A DNA stretch of 64,000 bases, taken from Pseudomonadota bacterium. GTDB taxonomy: Bacteria > Pseudomonadota > Alphaproteobacteria > Rhizobiales > Rhizobiaceae. The translations under genes were made by a program, and so were the position numbers. Below the pieces are notes generated by a model. That model did no database searches. It was given only the letters and a program-made list of their open reading frames with translations, and was not told the origin of the DNA. The stretch covers positions 124,001-188,000 of the forward strand of contig JAEWLS010000005.1 of the NCBI GenBank assembly GCA_023457435.1, read 5' to 3'. Positions 27,501 to 36,091 of this stretch are shown here, piece by piece (position 1 is the stretch's first letter; each line of letters begins with the position of its first letter).

Positions 27501-27794
27501 GATTCAGGATCGGATGCAGTCGATTCAGAACTCGACGCCATCGTTGCAAACCTGCCCACTCGCGATTCAGAGCACTGGAAATTCGCTACGGCCGTCGTGC
27601 CATCCGGAGGCTGAAGCATCTCGACGTGGCCGCACTTCGGATCGAAGCGAAACAATTTGTGGTCATCCGATTCTAAGGTCCGAGCAGGCGATTCAGAAGT
27701 CCGAGCAACCGATTCAAAACTCGCCGCTCGCGATTCAATGATCCGGGCAAACGCTCCAGACATGCGGATGCGCGATTCAAGCTTGGCGGAGTGC
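27501..27794. repeat. 21-bp periodic direct repeats with GATTCA core (iteron-like)
   Basis: GATTCA or a one-base variant occurs at 27501, 27522, 27564, 27669 (GATTCT), 27690, 27711, 27732 and 27774. All spacings are exact multiples of 21 bp, and 27669-27752 is an uninterrupted run of four units. Within the run the rest of the unit is also conserved (roughly GATTCARAA followed by TCCGAGCA). Twenty-one base pairs is two helical turns, as in plasmid iterons and partition sites. Alternatively, the array encodes heptads of type DSxxRAx, so it could be the remnant of a repeat-protein gene; stop codons interrupt that frame near 27606. Confidence 0.75.
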
Positions 27795-27874
27795 CTGTCG
27801 GCAAACGGCGTTTGTTCCTTGCGAGGCCGAGGGCGACCATGGCTGCAGGATTGAGAAGGGAAAGGGAGGCCACG

Positions 27875-28234
27875 GTGCCAGGACGCAAGAGACAGAGCCG
27901 CGAGGAGCGGCTGCGCAAGCAACGGGAATACCAGCGCGCCTACAACAGGCGCATCGCGACAGCGCGTGCGCCGGACCGCGACGCGATCGCGCGCGAGCTG
28001 TTGCACTACGCCATCACCGAGAACCTGCGGCTGGGACGCGAGGAGGAACTGTGGACGCTGGCGGCGTCGGTCATCGAGCGTCTGGTCGCGCGCGGCTATG
28101 ATCGCGCGGCCACGGAGGAGACCTTCTCCGCGATTGTCGACCGCTATGAGGCAGGCTGGACTTTCCAGCGCAGGCTTCATCCCGGCGGCAACGGGGACGA
28201 GGCGGCCGAGTGCGACGGCGATCGCACGGGCTGA
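27875..28234 (+). CDS. Small basic/helical protein (119 aa)
   Basis: The GTG at 27875 is preferred over ATG 27839 or 27791 because GGGAGG (27864-27869) stands six bases upstream. Residues 1-35 are strongly basic (RKRQSREERLRKQREYQRAY), then a helical domain follows (RELLHYAITENLRLG, LVARGYDRAATEETFSAI). No family recognised. It faces away from the minus-strand block and lies just beyond the 21-bp repeat array, so a DNA-binding role connected with the array is possible. Confidence 0.55.
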   Translation: MPGRKRQSREERLRKQREYQRAYNRRIATARAPDRDAIARELLHYAITENLRLGREEELWTLAASVIERLVARGYDRAATEETFSAIVDRYEAGWTFQRRLHPGGNGDEAAECDGDRTG

Positions 28235-28605
28235 GGCTGCGAGTGGTTCGGCTGGACGCGCTTCTGGTGGCAACCCAGAAGATTGCCCACCGGATGTAGG
28301 CCTGCCCTCGGGCAGCATACTCATAGGTCTCGTGGCCGACCTGCCCGGCGTCCTTCCGGCCGAGGGCAGCCACTTCATCGGGGCGCGGTGCCATGGTCCC
28401 CGGGGCGGGTATCCTGAACCCATGGGAAAGGCCTCGTGCAAACCCCGTTATCACCAACCTGTTCGTATTCCCCCCATAACTCCACCAAACGCTGTTTGAA
28501 TATCAGACGATTCAAAACTCTGTAAACGCGATTCATGGTTCCAAAGTTGGACGCAGGGCACCATCCCGTGAAACATGATCGTCCCCGCACCAATTGCTGC
28601 CGACC
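28235..28605. other. Intergenic region with second GATTCA pair
   Basis: About 370 bp without a gene I would accept. It contains GC-rich short inverted repeats near 28320-28400 and, at its right end, two more GATTCA units. It presumably carries the promoter of the hydrolase/exonuclease pair. Confidence 0.4.
28509..28550. repeat. Second pair of 21-bp-spaced GATTCA units
   Basis: GATTCAAAAC begins at 28509 and GATTCATGG at 28530, 21 bp apart, matching the main array at 27501-27794. The first unit repeats the GATTCAAAACTC of the unit at 27711 for twelve bases. The distance from the last unit of the main array (735 bp) is also a multiple of 21, possibly by chance. Confidence 0.55.
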
Positions 28606-29253
28606 ATGCCCGACGACGACACGATGCTGATCACCGGCCCCGACAACGCCCTTGCCACCATCCTGCTCGCCCATGGCGCAGGCGCGCCAATGGACTCAGC
28701 CGGGATGACCGGCATCTCGGAGGTGCTGGCGCAAGCCGGCTTCCGGGTTGCCCGCTTCGAGTTCGCCTACATGGCCGCGCGCCGCTCCGGCCAGCGCAAG
28801 CCGCCGCCTAGGGCCGAACTGCTGCAGGACGAGTATCGCCAAGCCGTCGATGCGCTCGCCGCTTCCGACCCGCTCATCATCGGCGGCAAGTCCATGGGTG
28901 GACGGGTGGCATCCATGGTGGCGGATGAGCTCCTCGCGGACGGCCGCATCGCCGGACTGCTCTGCCTTGGCTATCCCTTCCATCCGCCCGCCAAGCCGCA
29001 GCAGCTTCGAACCGCGCATCTGGAGACGATCCGGACGCCGACCCTGATCTGCCAGGGCACGCGCGATCCGTTTGGCACGCGCGACGAGGTCGTCGGCTAC
29101 AGCCTCTCACCCTCGATCGAGATCCTGTGGCTCGAGGACGGCGATCATGACCTGAAACCCCGCAAGACGATCTCCGGCTTCACGGCCGCCGATCATCTGG
29201 CGACCGTCGCCGACGCAACCCGGGACTGGGTCGCGCGCGTTCTGAGCAGATGA
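28606..29253 (+). CDS. Alpha/beta hydrolase, KANL3/Tex30 family (215 aa)
   Basis: The fold is a small dienelactone-hydrolase-like alpha/beta hydrolase: the early LLAHGAGAPMDS oxyanion loop, the nucleophile elbow GGKSMGG near residue 95, an acid in CQGTRDPFG and a His in DGDHDLKP. This combination is typical of the bacterial KANL3/Tex30 family, whose substrate is unknown. ATG 28606 is chosen; a TTG at 28594 is also open. Its stop overlaps the exonuclease III start by ATGA (29250-29253), so the two form an operon. It is cytoplasmic and carries no signal peptide. Confidence 0.85.
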   Translation: MPDDDTMLITGPDNALATILLAHGAGAPMDSAGMTGISEVLAQAGFRVARFEFAYMAARRSGQRKPPPRAELLQDEYRQAVDALAASDPLIIGGKSMGGRVASMVADELLADGRIAGLLCLGYPFHPPAKPQQLRTAHLETIRTPTLICQGTRDPFGTRDEVVGYSLSPSIEILWLEDGDHDLKPRKTISGFTAADHLATVADATRDWVARVLSR

Positions 29254-30062
29254 AGATTGCGACCTTCAACATCAACGGCATCAACAAGCGGCTCGGCAAC
29301 CTGCTCGCTTGGCTTGCCGAGGCTGAGCCAGACATCGTCTGCCTGCAGGAGCTGAAGGCGGCGCAGGACGCGTTTCCCGAAGAGGCAGTCGCAACCGCGG
29401 GCTACGATGCGGCGTGGGTCGGGCAGAAGAGCTGGAACGGGGTCGCCATCCTGTCGCGCGTCGGCGAGCCGGTCGTCACCCGCCGCGGCCTTCCGGGCGA
29501 TCCGGCCGATGCTCAGGCCCGCTACATCGAGGCGGCGGTTGCGGGCATCCTAGTCGCCTCCATCTATGCGCCGAACGGCAATCCGCAGCCGGGGGCAAAG
29601 TTTGCCTACAAGCTCGCCTGGCTGGAGCGATTGAGGAAGCACGCCACGGCATTGCGCAAGTCCGGCGCGCCGATCGTGTTGGCGGGCGACTACAATGTCG
29701 CGCCGACCGATCTCGACATCTACCCGACGTCCTCCTGGGACGAGGACGCGCTCATCCACCCGGACAGCCGTGCGGCCTACCGGAGGCTCGTCGGCCGCAG
29801 TTGGACCGACGCGCTGCGCCACCTCCACCCAAAGGAACGCGTCTACACCTTCTGGCACTACAAGCGCATGCGCTGGCCACGTGACGCTGGTCTCAGGCTC
29901 GATCATCTGCTCCTGAGCAGCAACCTAACGGAACGGCTCGTCGAGGCCGACGTCGACCGTGACGTCCGCGGACGTGAAGGTGCCAGCGATCACGCTCCGG
30001 TGTGGGTCACCTTGAGGGACGGCTGTGCGGCCAACGTCGTCATCCTCCCATCATCGGATTGA
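29250..30062 (+). CDS. xthA: Exodeoxyribonuclease III (270 aa)
   Basis: An ExoIII/AP-endonuclease of the endonuclease-exonuclease-phosphatase fold. It shows the N-terminal FNINGINKR, the metal Glu in CLQELKA, GDYNVAPTDLD with the catalytic Asp-Asn pair, and the C-terminal SDHAPVWV with the active-site Asp-His. Length 270 is close to the E. coli protein. It removes nucleotides from 3' ends and cuts at abasic sites in base-excision repair. It is translationally coupled to the upstream hydrolase and converges on the integrase remnant. The C-terminus beyond the catalytic motif (about 20 residues) is longer than usual. Confidence 0.95.
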   Translation: MKIATFNINGINKRLGNLLAWLAEAEPDIVCLQELKAAQDAFPEEAVATAGYDAAWVGQKSWNGVAILSRVGEPVVTRRGLPGDPADAQARYIEAAVAGILVASIYAPNGNPQPGAKFAYKLAWLERLRKHATALRKSGAPIVLAGDYNVAPTDLDIYPTSSWDEDALIHPDSRAAYRRLVGRSWTDALRHLHPKERVYTFWHYKRMRWPRDAGLRLDHLLLSSNLTERLVEADVDRDVRGREGASDHAPVWVTLRDGCAANVVILPSSD

Positions 30063-30077
30063 ACTCGACAAGGGCAA

Positions 30078-32216
30078 CTAGGACGCCGCCTTTTTGGGTC
30101 GCCGTCCGCGCTTGTTGCCGAAGCGGTCGCCGTTCTTCTTGCCCGCCCATGGCGGTGGCTCCATCTTCTCAACCCAAGGAAGCAGCCTGATCGGCTGCGG
30201 CTCTAGGTGACCGGTGATGACGGGATATCGGGAAATGATCAGCTGGATCAGCGAAAGGCCCGCCGGGTTGGTATACCGCGTCGCAGTTTCCGTCTCTCCA
30301 AGCCGCCCCGAAATGTCTTCGATCACGCCGTCGGAAACGCCCGCCTGCTTGAGCGTATTGGCAAAGCCATGTCGGAGCGCATGGATAGGACGCTGTCAGA
30401 GACCCCCCGGCATGCACTTCTTGGCGATCGGCACGAAGTCCTTGTAGAATCGGTCGCCGGGGTCGCTCTTCTGCAGGTAGGGAGAGAAGAGTTCCGGAAA
30501 CAGCATCTTGTGCCCCAGCTCCTTCAACCGCTCGACATACTCAATGAAATTGAGCCGCAGCAGCTCGTTCGGCACCGGCAGCAGTCGATGTGACTGGGCA
30601 TTCTTGATGCGCCTGACCTCGCTCGCCTTGATCTGGATCGACCAGTGGCCATCGCTCTGCACGATCTCGTCGACCATGAGGCCGGCGAATTCCTTCCGTC
30701 GGGAACCAAGGTAGGTGAAGAGCATGGGGAGGTAGTAGTTGGCGGAATGGAACACGAGGTCTCCTGCGACTTCCGGTTCCTCCACGCTTCTTCGACCCGT
30801 GAAGAACGGGATATCAAAGAGCGGCCGGATGTCCTCCGGCTTCGGCTTGACCTGTTGGAGCCTGATCTCGCCTTTTGGCGGCTTCTTGGGCCGCAACCCC
30901 TCGAAGGTCCAGTCTGGGACCGTGAAGTGCGATGCGCGCAGATGCTTCAGGAAATGGTCGAGATTGCCGAGGTGTCGGCGGATCGTCGCACGCGAGAGTC
31001 CAAGTTCGATCTTCTCGCCCGATGCTGCTGCCTCGTCGGCGCGCCGCTTGCTCTCGGCTCGCAACGCGGCAGGCGGAAGCGCGCGCAGGCGCGGACTGCG
31101 ACCGTAGAGGGGAAGGATGTGATTGAAGTGCTGGCGGAGCGCAGCGACATGTTCCTGCGTGATCTCGCCGGAATGCGCCACGCCATGCTCTTCCAGGATG
31201 CCGCGAAAGATTCCGACGAGTACACGAACGTCCGAGGCAGTGTCGTCTTCCCACTCGTTCTTTCTGTTCGAGACGAGGTTCTCCAACTCTCTATCGAAAT
31301 CCGTAAGAGGGAGATCTTTCCGAGCCGTCTTCGGCTGGGGTGGCTTGGCCTGAGGGACCGAAAGCTGGGCGGTCACCGGCTCTGCAGGGGCGACCGGCGG
31401 CTCCGGCCTAAGTTCTGGCTCGACCGCCGCTCGCGCTACGGGCTTTTCTTCAGCCCAGAGAACTGCGGGGCGAGGAGGTGGCGACCCGGCGCTGGCGGCA
31501 ACCGATCCACGTTCCGGCGGACGCTCTGCAGTGAGCTTCGGCTTTCTCGTGTCTGCGGCCGACGCCAGCAGCGTGTCCGCCCGCGCCCTGAAAATCTCCT
31601 CGATCGCAGCGTCCCGATGCAGCGGCGTGTCCTCGAGCTCGGCCTGTGCCATGCGGTGCAGGACGTCTCGAAGGAACGGGCTGCGCGTCAACCCTTTCCT
31701 GTCAGCATTGGTGATTTCGCGTTCGGACCGATAGGTCGCTTCGATGAAGGGGAGGTCGTCTGCCTGGGCGCCCGCTTCGATCAGCGCTTCCCGGGTCTCG
31801 CTTCCTTCGGCGAAGGAAACGTCCTCTCCCGACCCGAACGTGTGCAGGAGGCGGTAGGCCCAGCCGACCTGACGGTCTGCCTCGCGATGTTCCGGCTCGC
31901 GCAAGGTACCCGACCGTTTTGCGGCCAGGTCCAGCGCCTCGATTTCGGCGCGCATCGCTTCGGCTTCGAGCGCGAAGATTTTCGCGAGCTGTTCCTTTGT
32001 CGCCATCCTGGCCTTCGGCACCATCTCAAGTTCGAGCAGCATGGCGTTCAAGCGCCGTGCCACGAGCGAAGCCTTCTTACGGTCCGACAGCCTAAGGCTC
32101 AGTGAAAGCCTTGCATTTGTTCCGGTGCCTCTGAAGCCGACGGGGATGCGCGCCCGCCAGTAGAAGATCGGTCCCCTGAGGACGAGGTTTTCGACCTGAT
32201 GCCTGCGCAGTCCCAT
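30078..32216 (-). pseudogene. Tyrosine integrase, in-frame TGA before the HxLRH box
   Basis: The N-terminus (MGLRRHQVENL, then FYWRARIP) is the DUF6538-type arm-binding region; a core-binding domain follows, then the catalytic domain with the first arginine in LGSRRKEF. A TGA at 30396-30398 ends the product right after KKCMPGGL, but the same frame continues without change with QRPIHALRHGFANTL (the HxLRH box) and TRYTN (the nucleophile Tyr), to a stop at 30078. This is therefore a nonsense mutation, not a frameshift; an intact enzyme would have about 711 residues. The start at 32216 is chosen by family similarity; 32282 is open too. It lies beside tRNA-Gln, the expected attachment site. Confidence 0.85.
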
Positions 32217-32298
32217 CCGCCCCGTGCTCCGTCGGCCCGGAGCGGATGGACACCAGCTCTGGGCATCAGTTGTGGGCACCACTTGCGGAAGGCCGATT

Positions 32299-32315
32299 CG
32301 ACGCGAAGCGCGTCG
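32299..32315. promoter_or_regulatory. 7-3-7 hairpin between integrase and tRNA-Gln
   Basis: CGACGCG-AAG-CGCGTCG is a perfect inverted repeat in the integrase leader. It could be an operator or part of the attachment region; equally it may be a chance GC hairpin. Confidence 0.3.
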
Positions 32316-32364
32316 GCTCTAAAGCCAGAAAAATCCAATGATTTCAATGGTTTAGTTAGATGTC

Positions 32365-32438
32365 TGGCTGGGGAACCTGGATTCGAACCAGGACTAACGG
32401 AGTCAGAGTCCGTGGGTCTACCGTTAACCTATTCCCCA
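32365..32438 (-). tRNA. tRNA-Gln(CTG), CCA encoded
   Basis: The minus strand folds as a complete 74-nt tRNA. The acceptor is TGGGGAA/TTCCCCA, with discriminator G and encoded CCA. The D-loop contains AACGGTAG. The anticodon stem ACGGA/TCCGT closes a CTCTGAC loop (anticodon CTG), and the T-arm is CCTGG-TTCGAAT-CCAGG. The body closely resembles bacterial tRNA-Gln. Its 3' end points at the integrase 83 bp away, the classical geometry for an island attachment site; the tRNA is intact. Confidence 0.97.
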
Positions 32439-32747
32439 GCAGCGGCCGCGCATCGCGACGGCTGGCACGACGCGGCTTTTAGCCATGCCTCGCATTTAGT
32501 CAAGTCCGCAACGCTTTCAAGACGGGGCGGCACCCGCGGGCGTGACGCCGCCGCTGCACGCAGGCGACGTCCTGCGCGGACGCATCCAAGTATTGACACC
32601 GGGTTCAGTTCGTTGAAAGCTGCTTGCGGGGCAGATGTTTCGTGTATTGTATTGCGGGAGGACGCGCGTGATGCGATCCGACAGCCCCTTCGTCCATTGC
32701 CTATTCTATTCGGCAGGTAAATCAAGCACCGAACATCGGCGCCGCGC
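32439..32747. other. Intergenic region between tRNA-Gln and manC
   Basis: This 309-bp stretch holds the promoters of the tRNA and of the manC-like gene. A TTGACA at 32593-32598 has no acceptable -10 at 16-18 bp. No small gene or hairpin is convincing. Confidence 0.4.
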
Positions 32748-34286
32748 ATGACCGTCGTTCCGGTCGTGCTTGGCGGAGGCGTAGGTTCGCGCTTGTGGCC
32801 GCTGTCGCGAGACATGTTCCCGAAGCCGTTCATGACGTTGCCCGACGGTCGCACACTCATGCGCGACACTTACGAGCGGCTAGCTGCGCTGACGGGCGTC
32901 GAGCGCATTGTCACGGTCACCAATCGCGACCTGCTGTTCCTGACCATCGACGAGTTTGAACGCGCGGGCTCGCATGCAGGCTTGCATAGCTTCATCGTCG
33001 AGCCGTTCGGGCGCGACACTGCGGCGGCAGTGGCGCTGGCATCGCTGCAAGTGGCCGAAGCGGCCGGGCCAGGCACCATCATGCTCATCACGCCCGCCGA
33101 CCACCTGATACGCGGGCAGGACGCATTCGAGCGCGCCGTGAATGAGGCGACGAGCCTCGCCGAGACCGGACGCATCGTGGTGTTCGGCGTCGCCCCGACG
33201 CGGCCCGAAACCGGCTTTGGATATATTGAAGCGCAGAACGACCGCGTAGTGCGTTTCGTCGAGAAGCCCGACGCTCAGACCGCGTCCGACTATCTCGCAA
33301 CAGGACGCCATTTCTGGAACACTGGAATGGTGTGTTGCCGTGCAGGCGACATGGTCGACTCACTGCGCCACCTCAGCCCGAATACTCTCGCGCAGGCTGA
33401 AGCCGCGCTGAGCGCTGCGAGCGTTCACCATCTGCCCGGGCAGGAGATGGTGTATATCGAAAAAGGCGCATTTGCCCAGGTCGAACCGATCTCGCTCGAC
33501 TACGCGGTGCTGGAGAAGTCGAACGACCTGAGTTTCGTGCCCTGCGGATTCGACTGGTCTGACGTCGGCTCATGGACCGCCGTGTCAGACCTCACTGTGC
33601 CGGACGTCGACGGCAATCGTACTCATGGCGCAGTCGTCACCCACGGGACGCGCAATACGTTCGTGCACGGCGAAAACCGGGTTGTGGCTCTCGTCGGCGT
33701 GTCAGACCTGTTGGTGATCGATACCGCCGATGCCCTCATGATCGCCGACCGGCGCGCAGCGCAGGATGTGAAATTGATCTACGAAAAGCTGAAGAACACA
33801 CGATCCGACACCGCAGTCTTCCACAGGACGACGCAGCGCCCCTGGGGACGCTACACGGTGCTGGAGGAAGGCGAGCGCTTCAAGATCAAGCGCCTCGAGG
33901 TGCGTCCGGGCGCCAGCCTCAGCCTACAGGCGCATCATCACCGGAGCGAGCACTGGGTCGTCGTGCGCGGGACAGCGAAGGTCATCAACGGCGACGAGGA
34001 GATGCTGCTCGCACCGAACCAGTCGACCTACATACCATGCGGCCGCAAGCATCGCCTCGAAAACCCGGGTAAGCTCGGCCTCATCATGATCGAGGTGCAG
34101 ACCGGGGAATATCTCGGTGAGGACGACATCGTCCGGTACCCGTGGTCCGATGCGTCCGCGAACCCTCGCGATATGCTAGACCATCCGCTTAGCGGAGGCG
34201 GGAATGCGGGATCGGCTGGCACAGGCGTTCGAGATCGGCAGGCACCCGATCGAATTCACCGGGTGGACGCAGGCGGCTCGTGGTGA
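32748..34286 (+). CDS. manC: Mannose-1-phosphate guanylyltransferase / mannose-6-phosphate isomerase
   Basis: The N-terminal nucleotidyltransferase shows GGGVGSRLWPLSRDMFPKPF, a signature of the GMP family, then TPADHLI and an FVEKPD motif. From about residue 355 a cupin-type phosphomannose isomerase domain follows (QRPWGRYTVLE, HHHRSEHWVVV). The bifunctional ManC/AlgA/CpsB enzyme makes GDP-mannose from fructose-6-phosphate-derived mannose phosphates for surface polysaccharides. After EDDIVR the tail is unusual: it lacks the common ending and runs about 83 bp into the following hydrolase gene. No other polysaccharide genes are adjacent. Confidence 0.93.
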   Translation: MTVVPVVLGGGVGSRLWPLSRDMFPKPFMTLPDGRTLMRDTYERLAALTGVERIVTVTNRDLLFLTIDEFERAGSHAGLHSFIVEPFGRDTAAAVALASLQVAEAAGPGTIMLITPADHLIRGQDAFERAVNEATSLAETGRIVVFGVAPTRPETGFGYIEAQNDRVVRFVEKPDAQTASDYLATGRHFWNTGMVCCRAGDMVDSLRHLSPNTLAQAEAALSAASVHHLPGQEMVYIEKGAFAQVEPISLDYAVLEKSNDLSFVPCGFDWSDVGSWTAVSDLTVPDVDGNRTHGAVVTHGTRNTFVHGENRVVALVGVSDLLVIDTADALMIADRRAAQDVKLIYEKLKNTRSDTAVFHRTTQRPWGRYTVLEEGERFKIKRLEVRPGASLSLQAHHHRSEHWVVVRGTAKVINGDEEMLLAPNQSTYIPCGRKHRLENPGKLGLIMIEVQTGEYLGEDDIVRYPWSDASANPRDMLDHPLSGGGNAGSAGTGVRDRQAPDRIHRVDAGGSW

Positions 34287-35079
34287 CGAATACGCCATCG
34301 AGGAACTGAGTTTCGTCAACGCGCGCGGCGAGGCGTTCCGCGGCTTGTTGACACGGCCAGCATCTGAAGGGCCGCACCCTGCGATCCTGTACATCCATGC
34401 GCATGGCGCACGTTACGATATCGGCGCGTCGGAGCTGCTCGATGGCCGCCTGGCGCTGGTGTCGCCGCTCGGGCCCGAACTGGCGAGGCGCGGGTTCGTT
34501 ACGCTCTGCATCGACCTGCCCGGCTTCGGCAGCCGGGCCTCGGTCGGCGAGAGTTCGCTTGCCAAGGCGCGGTTGTGGCGCGGGACGTCGCTGGCCGGAC
34601 AGATGCTCGGCGAGCTCCATTCGGCACTTGGATGGTTGGGTGGTCGCGCGGATGTCGATCCGGCTAGGCTGGCTGCATTCGGCATTTCGATGGGCGCGAC
34701 CTTCGGCTACTGGCTCGCGGCAGTCGATCGGCGCCTAGCCTGCGTGGTTCAGCTCTGCTGCTATGCCGACTTCGATGTGCTGATCGATACAGGCGCGCAC
34801 GACCTTCACGGCATCTACCTGACTGTGCCGGGCTTGCTCGATGTTGCCACCAATGGGGAGATCGCCGGTCTCGTCGCACCGCGGCCGCAGTTCATCGGGA
34901 TCGGCGATCGCGATCCGCTAACGCCGCCGGCGGCCGTGGACAAGGCGTTGGCGACGACGCGCGCAGCCTACGAAGCCGACGCATCGAAACTGAGTGTGCA
35001 CCGCGAGGGCGAACTGGGACACAGCGAAAGCGCGGCGATGCGGGAAGCGTGGCTGGCGTTCCTGAAATACCATCTTTGA
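34204..35079 (+). CDS. Alpha/beta hydrolase (dienelactone hydrolase-like, 291 aa)
   Basis: An alpha/beta hydrolase. The lead strand AILYIHAHGARYD contains the oxyanion region; the nucleophile elbow reads FGISMGATFG near residue 165; a late acid/His pair lies in GIGDRDPLTPP and GELGHSES. The early FRGLLTRP segment is typical of acetyl-xylan esterase/DLH-like hydrolases. GGAGG at 34194-34198 fixes the ATG at 34204 even though it lies inside the end of manC. The stop abuts head-on the stop of the convergent ABC ATPase with no gap. Substrate unknown; carbohydrate-ester cleavage would fit the neighbouring sugar operon. Confidence 0.85.
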   Translation: MRDRLAQAFEIGRHPIEFTGWTQAARGDEYAIEELSFVNARGEAFRGLLTRPASEGPHPAILYIHAHGARYDIGASELLDGRLALVSPLGPELARRGFVTLCIDLPGFGSRASVGESSLAKARLWRGTSLAGQMLGELHSALGWLGGRADVDPARLAAFGISMGATFGYWLAAVDRRLACVVQLCCYADFDVLIDTGAHDLHGIYLTVPGLLDVATNGEIAGLVAPRPQFIGIGDRDPLTPPAAVDKALATTRAAYEADASKLSVHREGELGHSESAAMREAWLAFLKYHL

Positions 35080-36081
35080 TCAAGAGACGCGCAGCCCGTC
35101 CGTGTCGAACGGGTGCAGGTCGTGCGCATCGTAGGCCAGCGTGATCTCCACACCGTTTTCAATCTGCTGCTGGCCCGGAAGCACTGCAAGCACGCGGTGT
35201 CCGCCCGCCTCGGCGTGCACGACAGTCTCCGAACCGAGCGCCTCCACCAGCGTGACCGTCGAGCGGATACCCCCCTCGCCCTCCGCCGCGCGCCTCATGT
35301 GTTGTGGACGGATGCCAATCTCGGCGCCCGACGCGCCTGGCACCATGGCCGCAGGCAAGAAATTCATGCGCGGCGCGCCGATGAACCCGGCGACGAAGCG
35401 GTTAGCCGGCTTGTTGTACAGTTCGAGCGGCGTGCCAACCTGCTCGATGCGCCCTGCTCTCAATACAACGATGCGATGCGCCAGGGTCATTGCCTCGATC
35501 TGGTCATGGGTAACGTAGACCATGGTCGTGCCGAGGCGCTTGTGCAGCGCGGAAAGCTCGGCGCGCGTCGAGATGCGCAGCTCGGCATCGAGGTTGGACA
35601 GCGGCTCGTCGAGCAGGAACGCGGTCGGATTGCGCACAATGGCGCGGCCGATGGCGACACGCTGACGCTGGCCGCCCGACAGCTGGCCGGGGCGCCGATC
35701 CAGATAGGGCTCGATCTCGAGCATGCGCGCCGCTTCTTCGATGCGCTTGCCGATCTCGGCGCGAGGCATCTTTGCATTCTCGAGGCCGAAGGCAAGGTTC
35801 TGACGAACGCTCATATGCGGGTAGAGCGCGTAGGATTGGAACACCATCGCCAGACCGCGATCGGCGGCCGGAACGTTTGTAACGTCCGTCGCATCGATCT
35901 CGATCCGCCCTGCCGTGGGTCGGTCCAGACCGGCGATCAGCCGCAGCAGGGTCGATTTTCCACAGCCGGACGGCCCTACGAAGACGATCAGCTCGCCATC
36001 GCGAATGTCGAGGTCGATATCCCGCAGCACCTCCACCGAGCCATAGGAGCGGGAAACGCCATGCAGCGTGATGCGGCTCAT
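35080..36081 (-). CDS. Carbohydrate ABC transporter ATPase, UgpC/MalK type (333 aa)
   Basis: A CUT1 family ATP-binding subunit with Walker A GPSGCGKS at 36-43, a signature LSGGQRQR, Walker B LLDEPLSN and a MalK-like TOBE domain in the last 100 residues (IGAPRMNF, IRPQHM). It energises the two permeases encoded just upstream. It is the last gene of the uronate/oligosaccharide operon, 10 bp after the second permease. The UgpC/MsmX type often serves several importers. The symbol is left blank since the transported sugar is not known. Confidence 0.93.
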   Translation of the reverse strand: MSRITLHGVSRSYGSVEVLRDIDLDIRDGELIVFVGPSGCGKSTLLRLIAGLDRPTAGRIEIDATDVTNVPAADRGLAMVFQSYALYPHMSVRQNLAFGLENAKMPRAEIGKRIEEAARMLEIEPYLDRRPGQLSGGQRQRVAIGRAIVRNPTAFLLDEPLSNLDAELRISTRAELSALHKRLGTTMVYVTHDQIEAMTLAHRIVVLRAGRIEQVGTPLELYNKPANRFVAGFIGAPRMNFLPAAMVPGASGAEIGIRPQHMRRAAEGEGGIRSTVTLVEALGSETVVHAEAGGHRVLAVLPGQQQIENGVEITLAYDAHDLHPFDTDGLRVS

Positions 36082-36091
36082 GCGCCCTCCT

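Noticed and set aside
27501..27794. CRISPR array
   Set aside because: The units are 21 bp end to end with no unique spacers, repeat identity is limited to a six-base core plus partial matches, and no cas genes are near.
27479..28441. 320-aa minus-strand ORF over the repeat region
   Set aside because: It has poor start context, runs antisense to the better-supported GTG-started gene at 27875, and its middle has shadow-like composition. Its ES-heptad tail is kept only as an alternative reading of the repeats.
30169..30417. Frameshift as cause of the short integrase
   Set aside because: The sequence after the TGA gives the HxLRH and Tyr motifs in the same frame, so a nonsense change explains it and no frameshift is needed.
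32593..32621. Sigma-70 promoter at TTGACA before manC
   Set aside because: No acceptable -10 hexamer occurs at 16-18 bp, so it is not reported as a promoter.
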